DNA of 64,000 nucleotides from Aurantiochytrium sp. KH105 (GCA_003116975.1 BGKB01000092.1:62001-126000); one strand, 5' to 3'; positions 28,047 through 38,022 are shown, counted from the stretch's first letter. Notes: generated by a model from the sequence alone, not told the origin. Translations and numbers: made by a program.

Positions 28047-28868
28047 ATGCTGCCTCTGAAGCGAAGCACGGGCAACGCGGCGCCGCCGTTGCAGCGCCGC
28101 GGGAGCAACTCGTACTACAGCACCGATGAGGGCTTTGGGCCTCTCGGTAGCTCGAACTTTTCCATGCTCAGATACCTACGCCGCGTCGTCTACTACCCGC
28201 AGATGGACTTTGAATACACATTCACCCAAATGAAACTTTTGCTGCGCAGCCCGAGCAAGGTTTATAAAATCACCTCGTGGCGGAACCAGACCAAAAACCG
28301 ATGGGCGCGCGACGACCCAGCCTTCCTCGTCATCCTTTGCGTGCTCATCTCCGTCTCCTCCGTCATTTACGGCCTTGCACTCGGTCGTGCATCCGTTGCG
28401 AGCATTGTCAGCCTTGTTGCTACGCAGATTGTCATCTTCCTTGGCTCGGGCATGCTCATCGCCACCTTCTTTTGGCGTCTTGCCAATGCCCGCTTCCGCG
28501 CGCGACACTCGCACAGCGTCGATCAAGAGGTCGAGTGGATGTACGCCTTTGATATACATTGCAACGCCTACTTTCCCATGACGCTCGCTCTTTACGTGCT
28601 GCAGCTTTGTCTGCTACCTGTTTTGCTCCGCCCAAACATTCTTTCTACACTCGCAGCCAATACACTCTACACTGCGGCCTTTTCCTACTACCACTACGTG
28701 TCCTTTCTCGGCTACATGTATCTCCCCTTTCTCGACAAGAAACTCGTCACTGCGCTGCTCTACCCTGTGGCTCTACTTGCCGTTGCCTTTGTGCTCTTTA
28801 CCGTCCTCAACATTAACATGGCGCGACTCACGCTGTCTCTCTTTTTCCCATTATCAGTACCCTCATGA
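28047..28868 (+). CDS. UNC50: UNC-50 family protein (Golgi membrane, receptor trafficking)
   Basis: UNC50/GMH1 proteins are polytopic membrane proteins of the Golgi and inner nuclear membrane linked to ARF-GEF recruitment and receptor transport. The 273-residue product has the usual family length. It shows the diagnostic N-terminal block RRVVYYPQMDFEYTFTQM (residues about 45 to 62), then TKNRWARDDPAFLVIL near residue 81, followed by five or so hydrophobic segments and the C-terminal SFLGYMYLPFLDKK block. The ATG at 28047 was chosen because the N-terminal family block lies 43 residues later, and because the upstream frame lacks a further ATG with similar context. The extreme C-terminus departs from the family. 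A pyrimidine tract plus CAG at 28838 to 28857 looks like an intron acceptor, so a small 3' intron is possible, though not needed to keep the conserved domain intact. Confidence 0.93.
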   Translation: MLPLKRSTGNAAPPLQRRGSNSYYSTDEGFGPLGSSNFSMLRYLRRVVYYPQMDFEYTFTQMKLLLRSPSKVYKITSWRNQTKNRWARDDPAFLVILCVLISVSSVIYGLALGRASVASIVSLVATQIVIFLGSGMLIATFFWRLANARFRARHSHSVDQEVEWMYAFDIHCNAYFPMTLALYVLQLCLLPVLLRPNILSTLAANTLYTAAFSYYHYVSFLGYMYLPFLDKKLVTALLYPVALLAVAFVLFTVLNINMARLTLSLFFPLSVPS

Positions 28869-29182
28869 ATCTTTGTGGAAAATTGTTTTTACCTCGCTAT
28901 CCCCGCCTCCCTTGGCAGTTCAGCCCCTGGCTCGATCATGGTCATTCGCTTTGCTTGCGAAGACTTTTTCGTAAACGTCATATTGCCTCTCCTTTTATGC
29001 GTTGCACAGGCCTTGATCTCTTGTCCATTTCGATTGCTCTGTTCTCTTTTGAAATTGTACCTCGCAGACATCAATCATATCATATCTCGCTCACTATTCG
29101 TTTTAATAACAGTTTACTCTTGCGCTACAGCACTTGCAAGCAAAGCGTGCTCACACAAATCCAATCTGAAAGACCATGGCTC
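28869..29182. other. Convergent intergenic region
   Basis: This 314-bp stretch separates the tails of UNC50 and the minus-strand anticodon-binding-domain gene. It is of lower GC and must contain both 3' ends. No gene was seen. Confidence 0.6.
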
Positions 29183-30286
29183 CTAGTCCAATGCATAGTT
29201 TGCTTCCAGACTGTCGCCGCTCTCTCGAACAGGCTTGGCCTTGGTCGTCTCGCTTGATGTCTTTTGCCGCTTCGCCGGAGGCGTTCTGCTCTTGCTCGTC
29301 TCCCGGATTGCCGTCTTTTCCTCCTTTTTACCACTTGACGCCTTCTTGACCGCGGGTTTGTCGCCTTCCTCTTCGTCACTATTCTCACTGTTCTCGTTGT
29401 CCTCGTCCTCGTCCTCGTCAAACTTCACATGCGTGCCCTCGTGTTCAACGGGCGCAGTGCGCCGCTTCTCGCCGGCCCGCGGCGGACCCTGCTGCATCTT
29501 TTGTTGCTGCAGACGCGCCATAAACTCGGGATCGTCCTCCGACCTCTCGCCCGCAAGAGCAAAAGCCTTTTCGGCCTCAAGCTGGCTGCACGCCTTGCAG
29601 CCTTCGTGCTCCTTTTGCTTGAGCCACTTGACACCGTTGTCGCGCAAAAGGTCAAACACCTTGTGCAGAGCCTCCGGCGAGTCGACGGCAAGATCAGGCC
29701 ATCGCTGCGCCGCGCCCTTGTCGCGAGGTCCGTCGACGCCTCGCGCTTGGCTCAGACACATTGTTTGCGAGCGCGCCTCTGAAGGTCCCAACTCCACGCG
29801 CAGATTCACGCCCATTGACTCCCAGAACTCGTACTTTTGCCCTGGGAGAAGACTCGATCGCTGGTCGATCCACGTGTTGATGCGGTGTTTCATGAGCTTG
29901 TTCTTGAGCTGCTGCGCGGCTTCGCGCACCATGTTGGCTTCCTCCTCGCGTCGTTTCCAGAGAATTGGAATGATCACAAGGTCGTGCTTGCGCGCGGCCT
30001 CGTCGCGCTTTTGGTTCTTTTCAGCGTCCTCGCTCATCCACGGCTTGTTACTCGCATCGTTTTGGCGATCGTCGCGGCCTCCGCGTGGGCGCTCCCCGAA
30101 CGCCTTCTCGCGCCACTTGCGCGACTTGGGGCCCCCGGAGAGACGCGCTGCCTCGGACCGCCGCCGATCCTTGAGCTGCCGCGTGCGCCGCTTAATCTCC
30201 TTGCGGTCCAGGCCCTCCTTGCGGAGCCGCGTCACCAGCGCCTGCACCTCGCGCTGCGTATCGCGCCGCCGCTGCTCCCCGTCCAT
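29183..30286 (-). CDS. Free-standing class-II tRNA synthetase anticodon-binding-domain protein
   Basis: The product has 367 residues and no catalytic synthetase motifs. Residues 1 to 60 form a basic helical N-terminus. Residues about 102 to 185 match the HGTP-type anticodon-binding fold of prolyl-, threonyl-, histidyl- and glycyl-tRNA synthetases: HDLVIIPILWKRREEEAN is the first strand and helix, INTWIDQRSSLLPGQKYEFW contains the D-x-R and PGxKxxxWE signature, and GVNLRVELGPSEARSQT is the GVPLRIEIGPRDL-like core. The last 110 residues are a charged tail with an acidic run (DEDEDEDNE) and Lys/Arg patches, suggestive of a nuclear or nucleolar protein. Stand-alone copies of this fold are known as accessory subunits or RNA-binding factors. 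The role here is unknown. The ATG at 30286 is the first in frame. Confidence 0.78.
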   Translation of the reverse strand: MDGEQRRRDTQREVQALVTRLRKEGLDRKEIKRRTRQLKDRRRSEAARLSGGPKSRKWREKAFGERPRGGRDDRQNDASNKPWMSEDAEKNQKRDEAARKHDLVIIPILWKRREEEANMVREAAQQLKNKLMKHRINTWIDQRSSLLPGQKYEFWESMGVNLRVELGPSEARSQTMCLSQARGVDGPRDKGAAQRWPDLAVDSPEALHKVFDLLRDNGVKWLKQKEHEGCKACSQLEAEKAFALAGERSEDDPEFMARLQQQKMQQGPPRAGEKRRTAPVEHEGTHVKFDEDEDEDNENSENSDEEEGDKPAVKKASSGKKEEKTAIRETSKSRTPPAKRQKTSSETTKAKPVRESGDSLEANYALD

Positions 30287-30547
30287 CCTTGCCGCGTCTG
30301 GGTCCTCCGCTCGCGCGCGCTCTTCGACGCCGAGACCGAGACCAGCCAGGTCTGCAAGCTCCAGCCACCCACCAATGGCTTTTACAACTTGAAAACACCC
30401 CGGCCCTCCGCGAGTTTCGGCTTGATGCGGCTGAGAGAGAAAGAGGGAATTTTGGTTGACTTCTTTGAATTTTGTAAGACGACCTGCTCAGGCAAGGGTT
30501 TTCTCATTGGGAACATCTGCTTTGGTATCCGGACGTGTGCTCTGTGA
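30287..30547. other. Short intergenic region
   Basis: This 261-bp gap separates two minus-strand genes. It should hold the promoter of the anticodon-binding-domain gene and the terminator of the ankyrin gene. No distinct motif was recognised. Confidence 0.5.
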
Positions 30548-33500
30548 CTAGAACAATGACGCGAGACGATCGAGCGCCCCGCGATCGAGCTGCTCACAGT
30601 CTTGAAGCGTGACAATCCCCTCGTCGTAGAGCTGGACCGCATTTTGCCGCAGACCCAGCCGATTGTATCCAGGACCGTGGATAAGGGGGCCCTGCATCCC
30701 GCCGATGACCCTCGAAGAAAAGAGAAAGTCCGAGACTTCGACTCCCCTCGCAAACTGAATAAAGGCCACAGCATCGGTACGTCCTGCATCTGAGGCGATG
30801 CGATGAGCGTCTTTGCCGTCATTCTTGCGAAGAGCTAGATTCGCTCCCGCCATCCAACAGATCTTTACACACTCGAGAAGGCTCGTTTCGGTCACCGCTT
30901 CGTTGGGTTTTTGACAAGCGAGCATGGCGGCGCTGAAGCCCTCGTTTTCCTGTACATCTAAGCCAATATCAAACCCGCTCTCCACAAGCATGCGCACAGT
31001 CTCTGCAAAACCATCGTCGCACGCGTACATGAGTGCCGTCCATCCATCCGTGTTGCGTAAAGTGGCAACATTACGTCCGAGGACTTGACGCGCTGCAATT
31101 GTATGACCGTATTGGCACGCGTGCGTCAACGCAGTGGAACCATCGTCATCTTGATCGCTCAGATCCCACTCAGTAATCGGGAGGAGCGAGATGACGTCTT
31201 CATTTGTGAGCCTGTTAGGCAAGGAAATCCAGCCTTGGCGAAGCGCGAGATCTTCACGGTTGACAATGTTGAGGATGTCATCATTCGTCAGATGAGCTCT
31301 CCAATCTTCCCGTGTCCGCAAAAGGATCTCAATGACCGAGCTGTCTCCCTTTTGGGCAGCTATCATCAAAGCTGTCATGCCACTCGTGTCCCTCGTGTGT
31401 ACGTTGACGCCATGAAAAAGAAGAATTGTCGTCAATCTAGCATTGCCTTTTGTACATGCGATATGCAGCAAAGTGTTCCCATCCTGGTCAAGCACTGTTG
31501 CATCAGCCCCAGCATCAAGAAGCATGCGCACAACCACAATGTCTGGCTCCTCTTTCTGGCATGCAATCAATAGAGCGGTGTTGCCCATTTGGGTTCGAAG
31601 CTCTAAGTTTTGGGCGGAGGTAAGAAGTAACTGTACGATCTCTACATGCCCAAAGGAACAAGCTATCATCAGACTTGACCGTCCCTCTGCGTTCTGAGCA
31701 TCAACATTGAAAATACGATTGCTCCTCAAGAGAAGTTCAACAACCGCAGTGTGCCCATCTCGACTCGCGAGCATCAAAGCACTCCACCCCTCAGAATTGG
31801 TAGCGTTCACGTCGGCCCCGCTTTCAATGAGAAGCCGGGCAATATCGAGACTAGACACGACTGCAAAATGCAATGCAGTGGAGTTTCCCCGGTGAGTCGT
31901 GAGATTCAGATTTGCACCCGCGCGGACGAAGTCCTTGACTGCGTCATAGAAGCCGTACTGGCTGGCGATCATAAGAGCGGTCCAGCCGTTTACATCTTGG
32001 GCGTTCACGTTAGCACCATGTTCAATGAGCCATCTAACGATAGGGATCGCGATGCGCTCATCATCGTGATCAAGAGCGTACATGAGAGGAGTCGTATTCT
32101 CGTGCGCATCTGGGGTATTCACGCGCTCGTTATCTTCGTTGAAACTGGCTTCGACCAACTCTAGCCTGCCAGAACTGATCGCAGCGTCCATTTCTTGCGC
32201 TATGCGACGTCTTGTTCTTTCGGGTGCATCACCATCATTCTCTCCCAAAGCCGTAACATGGCGGCGCGTTTGACCAACGATTTGAGTTTGGTCAGCTATG
32301 AAAGATGTGCTATCGACTTCCAGAGGACGAGCTTGGGGTTCAACTTGCGCACCGAGAAATTGTTGAGTGATGGCCATGTCGTCTACATGATGTTGATCTT
32401 GCTGATGGCCAGAGGCGGCTGCAAACGGTTCGCTAGTAAAGTGCTGGAAAGGGACCCATGATTCGCCGCTCTGCGCATCAAGAGGTTGTTGTCTGATGAC
32501 ATTGCTGTCTTCCTGATGTTGATCTTGCTGATGGCCAGGGGAAACTGTAAACGGCGCACTTCCTGCGCGCCCCGAAAGACCCGAGGGATGCACAACTTGC
32601 GCATCAACAGGTGGTTGAGTGATGACCATGTCGTCTACATGATGTTGATCATGCTGATGGCCAGAGGCAACTGCAAAAGGTTCGCTAGTAAAGTGCTGGA
32701 AATGAAGCGAGAGGCGCGCCACTTGCTCATCAAGAGGTTGTTGAGTGATGACATTGTTGTCTTCTTGATGTTGATCTTGCTCGTGGCCAGGGAAAGCTGT
32801 AAACGTCGCATTTCCTGTGCACCCCGAAAGACCCGAGGGATGCACAACCTGCGCATCAACAGGTGGTTGAGCGATGGCTTTGTCGTCTACATGATGTTGA
32901 GCTCCCTCTTGGCCAGAGGCAGCTGCGTTCGGCTCGCTAGTAGAGTGCTGGAAAGGGGCCAAAGATTGGCCGCTTTGCGCATCAAGAGGTTGTTGACTGA
33001 TGACATTGCTGTCTTCCTGATGTTGATCTTGCTGATGGCCAGGGGAGACTGTAAGTGGCGCACTTCCTGCGCGCCCCGAAAGACCCGAAGGATGCACAAC
33101 TTGCGCATCAACATGTGGCTGAGCGATGGCTTTATCTTCAACACGATGATGAGCGTCCTGTTGACCAGAGCCGGCTGCGTTCGGCACGCTAGCAGAGTTG
33201 TGGGAAGGGTCCAATGATTCGCCGCTCTGCGCATCAAGAGGTTGTTGACTGATGACATTGCTGTCTTCTTGGAGGTGATCTTGCTGATGGCCAGGGGAGG
33301 CTGTAAACGGCGCACTTCCTGTGCGCCCCGAAAGACCCGCGGGATGCACAACTTGCGCATCAACAGGTGATTGAGCGATGGCTTTGTCGTCTTCATGATG
33401 ATGAGCTTCCAGTTGGCCAGAGGCGGCTGCGTTCGGCTCGCAAGTAGAGTGCTGGGAAGGGGCCAAGGATTGCTCGCTTTGCGCACCGAGATGTTGTTGA

Positions 33501-33847
33501 GTGATGACATTGTTGTCTTCTTGGAGGTGATCTTGCTGATGGCCAGGGGAGGCTGTAAACGGCGCACTTCCTGTGCGCCCCGAAAGACCCGCGGGATGCA
33601 CAACTTGCGCATCAACAGGTGATTGAGCGATGGCTTTGTCGTCTTCATGATGATGAGCTTCCAGTTGGCCAGAGGCGGCTGCGTTCGGCTCGCTAGTAGA
33701 GTGCTGGGAAGGGGCCAAGGATTGGTCGCTTTGCGCACCGAGATGTTGTTGAGTGATGACATTGTTCTCTTCTTGATGTTGCGCTTGCTGTTGGTCAGAC
33801 GATTCTATAGGAGGCGCCCTCATGGTACCGGGCTGGCTTGTACACAT
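30548..33847 (-). CDS. Ankyrin-repeat protein with a 12-monomer N-terminal tandem array
   Basis: The 1,099-residue protein has two parts. Residues about 17 to 520 are twelve tandem 42-residue monomers with the consensus GxQxxxxxEDxxxIxQxxxDAQ, arranged as six A-B pairs of 84 residues. Residues about 585 to 1010 contain roughly eleven ankyrin repeats, for example GWTALMIASQYGFYDAVKDF, GWSALMLASRDGHTAVVELL and GMTALMIAAQKGDSSVIEIL. The C-terminus ends DRGALDRLASLF after a short helical segment. Ankyrin arrays mediate protein binding. The N-terminal Gln/His/Asp-rich array has no named domain and is predicted disordered by composition. The ATG at 33847 is in frame with the array, and a second ATG at 33823 is also possible. 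No break is visible despite the repetitive DNA, which suggests selection or recent homogenisation. Confidence 0.85.
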   Translation of the reverse strand: MCTSQPGTMRAPPIESSDQQQAQHQEENNVITQQHLGAQSDQSLAPSQHSTSEPNAAASGQLEAHHHEDDKAIAQSPVDAQVVHPAGLSGRTGSAPFTASPGHQQDHLQEDNNVITQQHLGAQSEQSLAPSQHSTCEPNAAASGQLEAHHHEDDKAIAQSPVDAQVVHPAGLSGRTGSAPFTASPGHQQDHLQEDSNVISQQPLDAQSGESLDPSHNSASVPNAAGSGQQDAHHRVEDKAIAQPHVDAQVVHPSGLSGRAGSAPLTVSPGHQQDQHQEDSNVISQQPLDAQSGQSLAPFQHSTSEPNAAASGQEGAQHHVDDKAIAQPPVDAQVVHPSGLSGCTGNATFTAFPGHEQDQHQEDNNVITQQPLDEQVARLSLHFQHFTSEPFAVASGHQHDQHHVDDMVITQPPVDAQVVHPSGLSGRAGSAPFTVSPGHQQDQHQEDSNVIRQQPLDAQSGESWVPFQHFTSEPFAAASGHQQDQHHVDDMAITQQFLGAQVEPQARPLEVDSTSFIADQTQIVGQTRRHVTALGENDGDAPERTRRRIAQEMDAAISSGRLELVEASFNEDNERVNTPDAHENTTPLMYALDHDDERIAIPIVRWLIEHGANVNAQDVNGWTALMIASQYGFYDAVKDFVRAGANLNLTTHRGNSTALHFAVVSSLDIARLLIESGADVNATNSEGWSALMLASRDGHTAVVELLLRSNRIFNVDAQNAEGRSSLMIACSFGHVEIVQLLLTSAQNLELRTQMGNTALLIACQKEEPDIVVVRMLLDAGADATVLDQDGNTLLHIACTKGNARLTTILLFHGVNVHTRDTSGMTALMIAAQKGDSSVIEILLRTREDWRAHLTNDDILNIVNREDLALRQGWISLPNRLTNEDVISLLPITEWDLSDQDDDGSTALTHACQYGHTIAARQVLGRNVATLRNTDGWTALMYACDDGFAETVRMLVESGFDIGLDVQENEGFSAAMLACQKPNEAVTETSLLECVKICWMAGANLALRKNDGKDAHRIASDAGRTDAVAFIQFARGVEVSDFLFSSRVIGGMQGPLIHGPGYNRLGLRQNAVQLYDEGIVTLQDCEQLDRGALDRLASLF
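32290..33799 (-). repeat. 126-bp tandem repeat array (12 monomers, 6 dimers) in coding sequence
   Basis: The coding DNA consists of 126-bp monomers that alternate between two types, making a 252-bp higher-order unit. All copies stay in frame. The two pairs encoding the most N-terminal part are almost identical to each other, while the pair nearest the ankyrin domain is the most diverged. Recent expansion or conversion therefore seems to have acted at the 5' end of the gene. Confidence 0.9.
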
Positions 33848-34977
33848 CCTTGCTGCAAGACTCGTTCTTTGCGTTTCGGGTCTGCTGGCCTTACGACGTC
33901 TCGATCCGGGTCTGGAGGCAACCTTTGGATGAAAAAGTTCATTCTTACCTGAAGCTGCAAAGCGAGATTGTATATGGAGTGCCGTGTAGACTAGGCATTG
34001 GGCAATTTAAACGCGCTCTTTGCTCAACGCGCAATGGGTTTCTCAAAAAGCAAGCGCAGGATCTGAGGCGTGACATGTTTTCTGCCTTCCAAGAGAGAGA
34101 TTGTTTTTCCACCGAGGACGACGGGCCGGCGCGGCGCATTTGTTGAGTGGCACGCGCCCTCTTGGAAGAAATAAATTTTTGATAAAAATTGCATTCATCT
34201 TTTGACTGTGGCTGCACAATCAAGTCTCTTTCGCAAAAACAGCCGTAGTAGGTGCGCATTCGCCGCGCCGCGCCTCCGCCTTTGTGCCAACCGGCTTTCG
34301 CATCTGCCTGCACATTGACGCTGCAAAGCTCACGAGACCCCAATCGTACGCTCTGCGTGAAGCGTCCGCAGGAAGCCGGTGGGACGGCCGCGAAACGTGC
34401 AAGCGGGTAGACGTCGCCGCTACTCTGACGCTACAGGCAAGACTAGCGACATTACTTTGCCAATTTGCCAGCAATTGCCACGAGCTCCCACTCGATGCTG
34501 CAGCGATGCAGAGCAATCTCGTCACGGCAAGCTTTACGCCCGCAGTAGTTGCGTTCTTTGTTTGGCCTTGCCTGCATCATCTCTTGCTTTTCGCCGAAAG
34601 CTGATCTGAGATTGTCTGCAATTGGCGCTTCGCTCCGTCGTCAAAGTCAAAAGCGACGCCGCTGCTCGTGGCGGATTTCCTTTGCTGGCGCGAGATGAAA
34701 GAAGCGCTCGCTCTCGCTTTCGCTAGATACAAGGACCGAGGCAATGAGTTTGGCCTAGGCCTCGGCCTAGTAGGCCTTACCATGCATGGTATACCATGAC
34801 TCGCCGCGGCGGGAGATAACGCATCGTATCTTGGCAACCGCGCGCGTCGCTGCGACGTCCCAGCACAGGCCCGAGCGACGCGGGCGAGCAGGCGAGCCGG
34901 CGACGCGAAGGCTACAGCCGCAGCTGCCGCCGGTAGGCTTGTGTGGACAAGCGCGCATCGAGCGAGCGTGCATCTTC
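33848..34977. other. Divergent intergenic region between the ankyrin gene and VPS41
   Basis: This 1.1-kb region must contain both promoters. At 34751 to 34778, GGCCTAGGCC and related CCTAG/GGCC words form overlapping palindromes, and CATGCATGG-TATACCATG follows at 34782 to 34797. These are candidate regulatory sites for VPS41, whose start codon is about 180 bp downstream. No gene is convincing in the remainder. Confidence 0.5.
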
Positions 34978-37900
34978 ATGGATGACAGCCATGACGAGGA
35001 GGCGGAGCTCGCGGCGACGACGGTGAGCACGCACGAGCACAACAACCCAGGCACGATCGACGAAGGGAACGAAAGCGAAGAGCAGGATGATGAGAACGAA
35101 GACGACGACCACGATGACGATGATGAAGATGAGGTCGAACCCACGCTCAAGTATCAGCGCGTACGTGGCACCTTGTCCACCATCTTCGAGGAAGCTGGAC
35201 TGAGGATCACATGTCTCGGCCTTCACGCCGACATTATCCTCGTTGGCACCTCGCGCGGTACCGTCTTTGAGCTACGACACGACGGTATGCTCATTCGTAG
35301 AAACCAGTACCATCGAGGCCGGGTTACGTCAATTGCGCTCGATGCTGCTGGCGAAGCCTTTGCCTCGAGCGGTGTCGACGGCCGTGTGGCCGTGGGGCCG
35401 ACGAGCCGGGCCAAAGACGAGGTAAACAAGCTCAGCTTTGAGAAACACAAATTTTCCCAACCCATTCTCGCCGTGGCCTTAGACCCCGAGTATGCGCGCA
35501 ATCGGGACAAAATGTTCGTTTGCGGAGGAGCTGCTGGCCGTCTCGTGCTCAAGCGTAAGGGCTGGTTTTCCTCTGTAGAGACCGAGCTGCACCGCGGCGA
35601 GGGACAAATCACTGCGATCAAGTGGCGCACCCGTCTCATTGCTTGGGCCAACGAGGCAGGCGTCAAGATCTATGATCAGGCACACGAAAAACGAATTGCC
35701 TTCATTGATCGACCTTCTGGATCTTTGACCGCACGCGATGCACGATGTCACATGGTCTGGGAGAACGACTCGACACTGCTCATTGCCTGGGCCGACTCTG
35801 TCAAGGTCGTGCGCATCTTTGAAAGGTCGAAAGAGGAGATGCAGGCCGACCCGAACCAGCTGCCCCGCTATGCAGAGCTCGTATCACTCTACGAGTTCGC
35901 CCACGTGGAGACAATATGTGGCATTTCCCCCTTTGGTCGGGATCAGCTCGCGCTTCTCACATTCCTTGATGATCGCAGCACGCACGATGGGCCAGACGCA
36001 GGCAACGACGGAAACGATGATCAAGGCTCTGCACCCCCTGTCGCAGAGTGCCCCGAGCTTCGTGTTATTGCCCGCGCTGATGGCGAGCCCGTATCAATGG
36101 AAGCTCTTCCCATTCGTGGGTACGAGAACAACACGGCTCCGGACTATGCTCTCGCCACGGCGCACGAACTGCACGGGGCAGCAGGGATCCCAACGCTCTT
36201 CATTCTTAGCCCACGTGATCTCGTTTCGGCACGCCCGCGCATTCTGGAGGATCATATCGCATATGCGCTTCAACATCGTCGCTACGCTGTGGCGCTCAGT
36301 CTCGCGGAAAGTGCGGGGCCAGGACAGCTCCAAGCGTACTCGCTTCGAGGTCTGCAAGACAAGCTCCTAGGTTTTCTGCTCTCGGAACATCAATACAACC
36401 AGGCCGCTAGCCTCTGCCCACGGCTTCTCAACTCGGATCCAGATCGCTGGCTGCAGTGGGCAAGTAAATTTGAGTCTCTCGAGCACTTACGATCTCTTGC
36501 TGGCTATCTTCCCGTTCGCAACCCACAGCTTCCGGCAATTGTCTACGAGTCAGTTATTGAGGAACTCTTGCGCGTGCGCGATGACGAGGCCCTTCTCCAC
36601 ATTATTCGCCAGTGGGTCGAGCTTCTAAGCAACCATGCACGCGCCCTTTCCTTTTTGCGAAGGGATCGTCTTGCCCCTTCGCCCCGCACCGCGGACCACA
36701 CGGACAAACCTCGGGCAGCACCTCTATTCGACGTGCGTAAAGCGATCGAGCGCGTCAACGCCGTCATTGAGTCTGCCTTTGACGGTGCACCGCCAGCATT
36801 GCGCGATGCTCTTGCCGAGCTCTATGTTATGAACGGTCAGTACACGGCGGCTCTTCATCAGTATCTTGAAGCCAGCGCCCAAGAGAACGATGCTGCAGAA
36901 GATGATTTGCAGCGCGCAGAAATCATCTTCTCCCTCATTGAGCGTCATGGCCTCGCTCCGAGCGCAGTGGACCACGTTCCCGTCCTCGTCGCTCTCGACG
37001 AACGAAGAGCCGTCTCGCTTCTGGTAGAGCTCGTCACGAGCGAGTTCGGCGCTGATGAGTCTACAGCAAGCGCAACGGCAGATCTTGTAGGTCTCATTGT
37101 CGATCAACTTCGTGCGCTGTCAGACACCGCCCTTCTTTCCTTTCTTCACGAGCTCTCGCGCCGAAGGAGAGAAGAATACAACCATGAACGCATGGCTCGT
37201 TATCAGAATCTTCAAGTGCGTCTTTATGCGCAGCATCGGCCTGCAGACCTTCTCGAGTTTCTGGAGTCAGCCAATCACTATTCGCTTCAAGAGGCACTTC
37301 ACGTGTGCGAGTCGCGCCGCGCAGGCCCTCTTTACAAGGAGATGGTCTACATACTCGGCCGTACGGGGAGTTACGAAAATGTGCAACGTGCACTTGCTAT
37401 TATTCTTGAAAATCTACGCGACGTTCCTTTTGCCATCCGCTTCGTCGAGTCCGAGGGCGGCGCTGGGCTCTGGGGGGATCTCGTGCGGCGCTGCGTCCGC
37501 GACCCGGCTCTCGTCGGTCGCTTGCTCGAGTCTGCCGGCGCGCACGACGTTGACCTCGTACAGATCTTTCGCGAAATGCCCGCCGACCTTGTCGTCCCAG
37601 GACTCTCGACGAAGCTACCCAAGCTATTTGAAGACATTCGGATTCAGCAGCGGATCCGGCACACTTGCAACGACATTTTGCGCCAGGATGCAGTTGAACT
37701 CTTTCGTGCGCTTCACCGTCGTCGCAAGCGCGCAGTGTTGCTTCGGGGCGGAGCTCGCTGCGAAATTTGCAAGCTTCCCTTGGCAGCGCACGTGAACCGC
37801 GCACCTGGTGCCTCCTTCTCGCCTGAAGCTCCAAGCACGCCTCGCATTGTCGTCTTTGGCTCTGGTCAGGCCTACCATTATGGGTGTCTCGATGTCGCTT

Positions 37901-38022
37901 CGCAAGCGACCATCCCCGTGAGTCAGCAGTCAGCATCTACGAAATCGCGCCACATTCAGGTTTTTGCGGCTGCTGTTGCAGACGATGCGCGCAGTAGTCA
38001 AGGCAGCGATCCTGGCGCCTAA
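34978..38022 (+). CDS. VPS41: VPS41, HOPS tethering-complex subunit
   Basis: VPS41 tethers endosomes and AP-3 vesicles to the lysosome or vacuole. The 1,014-residue product has an acidic N-terminus, then a WD40-like propeller opened by EPTLKYQRVRGTLSTIFEEA at about residue 55. The family-diagnostic run GQITAIKWRTRLIAWANEAGVKIYD (two overlapping pieces) lies near residue 205. The central and C-terminal parts are an alpha-solenoid of clathrin-heavy-chain-repeat type. Near residue 928 a degenerate RING-like zinc motif (ARCEICKLP, then AYHYGCLDV) follows, as in other VPS41 proteins. I use the ATG at 34978, because upstream in-frame sequence is low-complexity and lies before the acidic N-terminus typical of this family. 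The stop is only 35 bp from the stop of the convergent neighbour. Confidence 0.93.
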   Translation: MDDSHDEEAELAATTVSTHEHNNPGTIDEGNESEEQDDENEDDDHDDDDEDEVEPTLKYQRVRGTLSTIFEEAGLRITCLGLHADIILVGTSRGTVFELRHDGMLIRRNQYHRGRVTSIALDAAGEAFASSGVDGRVAVGPTSRAKDEVNKLSFEKHKFSQPILAVALDPEYARNRDKMFVCGGAAGRLVLKRKGWFSSVETELHRGEGQITAIKWRTRLIAWANEAGVKIYDQAHEKRIAFIDRPSGSLTARDARCHMVWENDSTLLIAWADSVKVVRIFERSKEEMQADPNQLPRYAELVSLYEFAHVETICGISPFGRDQLALLTFLDDRSTHDGPDAGNDGNDDQGSAPPVAECPELRVIARADGEPVSMEALPIRGYENNTAPDYALATAHELHGAAGIPTLFILSPRDLVSARPRILEDHIAYALQHRRYAVALSLAESAGPGQLQAYSLRGLQDKLLGFLLSEHQYNQAASLCPRLLNSDPDRWLQWASKFESLEHLRSLAGYLPVRNPQLPAIVYESVIEELLRVRDDEALLHIIRQWVELLSNHARALSFLRRDRLAPSPRTADHTDKPRAAPLFDVRKAIERVNAVIESAFDGAPPALRDALAELYVMNGQYTAALHQYLEASAQENDAAEDDLQRAEIIFSLIERHGLAPSAVDHVPVLVALDERRAVSLLVELVTSEFGADESTASATADLVGLIVDQLRALSDTALLSFLHELSRRRREEYNHERMARYQNLQVRLYAQHRPADLLEFLESANHYSLQEALHVCESRRAGPLYKEMVYILGRTGSYENVQRALAIILENLRDVPFAIRFVESEGGAGLWGDLVRRCVRDPALVGRLLESAGAHDVDLVQIFREMPADLVVPGLSTKLPKLFEDIRIQQRIRHTCNDILRQDAVELFRALHRRRKRAVLLRGGARCEICKLPLAAHVNRAPGASFSPEAPSTPRIVVFGSGQAYHYGCLDVASQATIPVSQQSASTKSRHIQVFAAAVADDARSSQGSDPGA

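Noticed and set aside
32290-33799. CRISPR-like regular repeats
   Set aside because: The array has no unique spacers, is coding throughout and lies in a eukaryotic gene.
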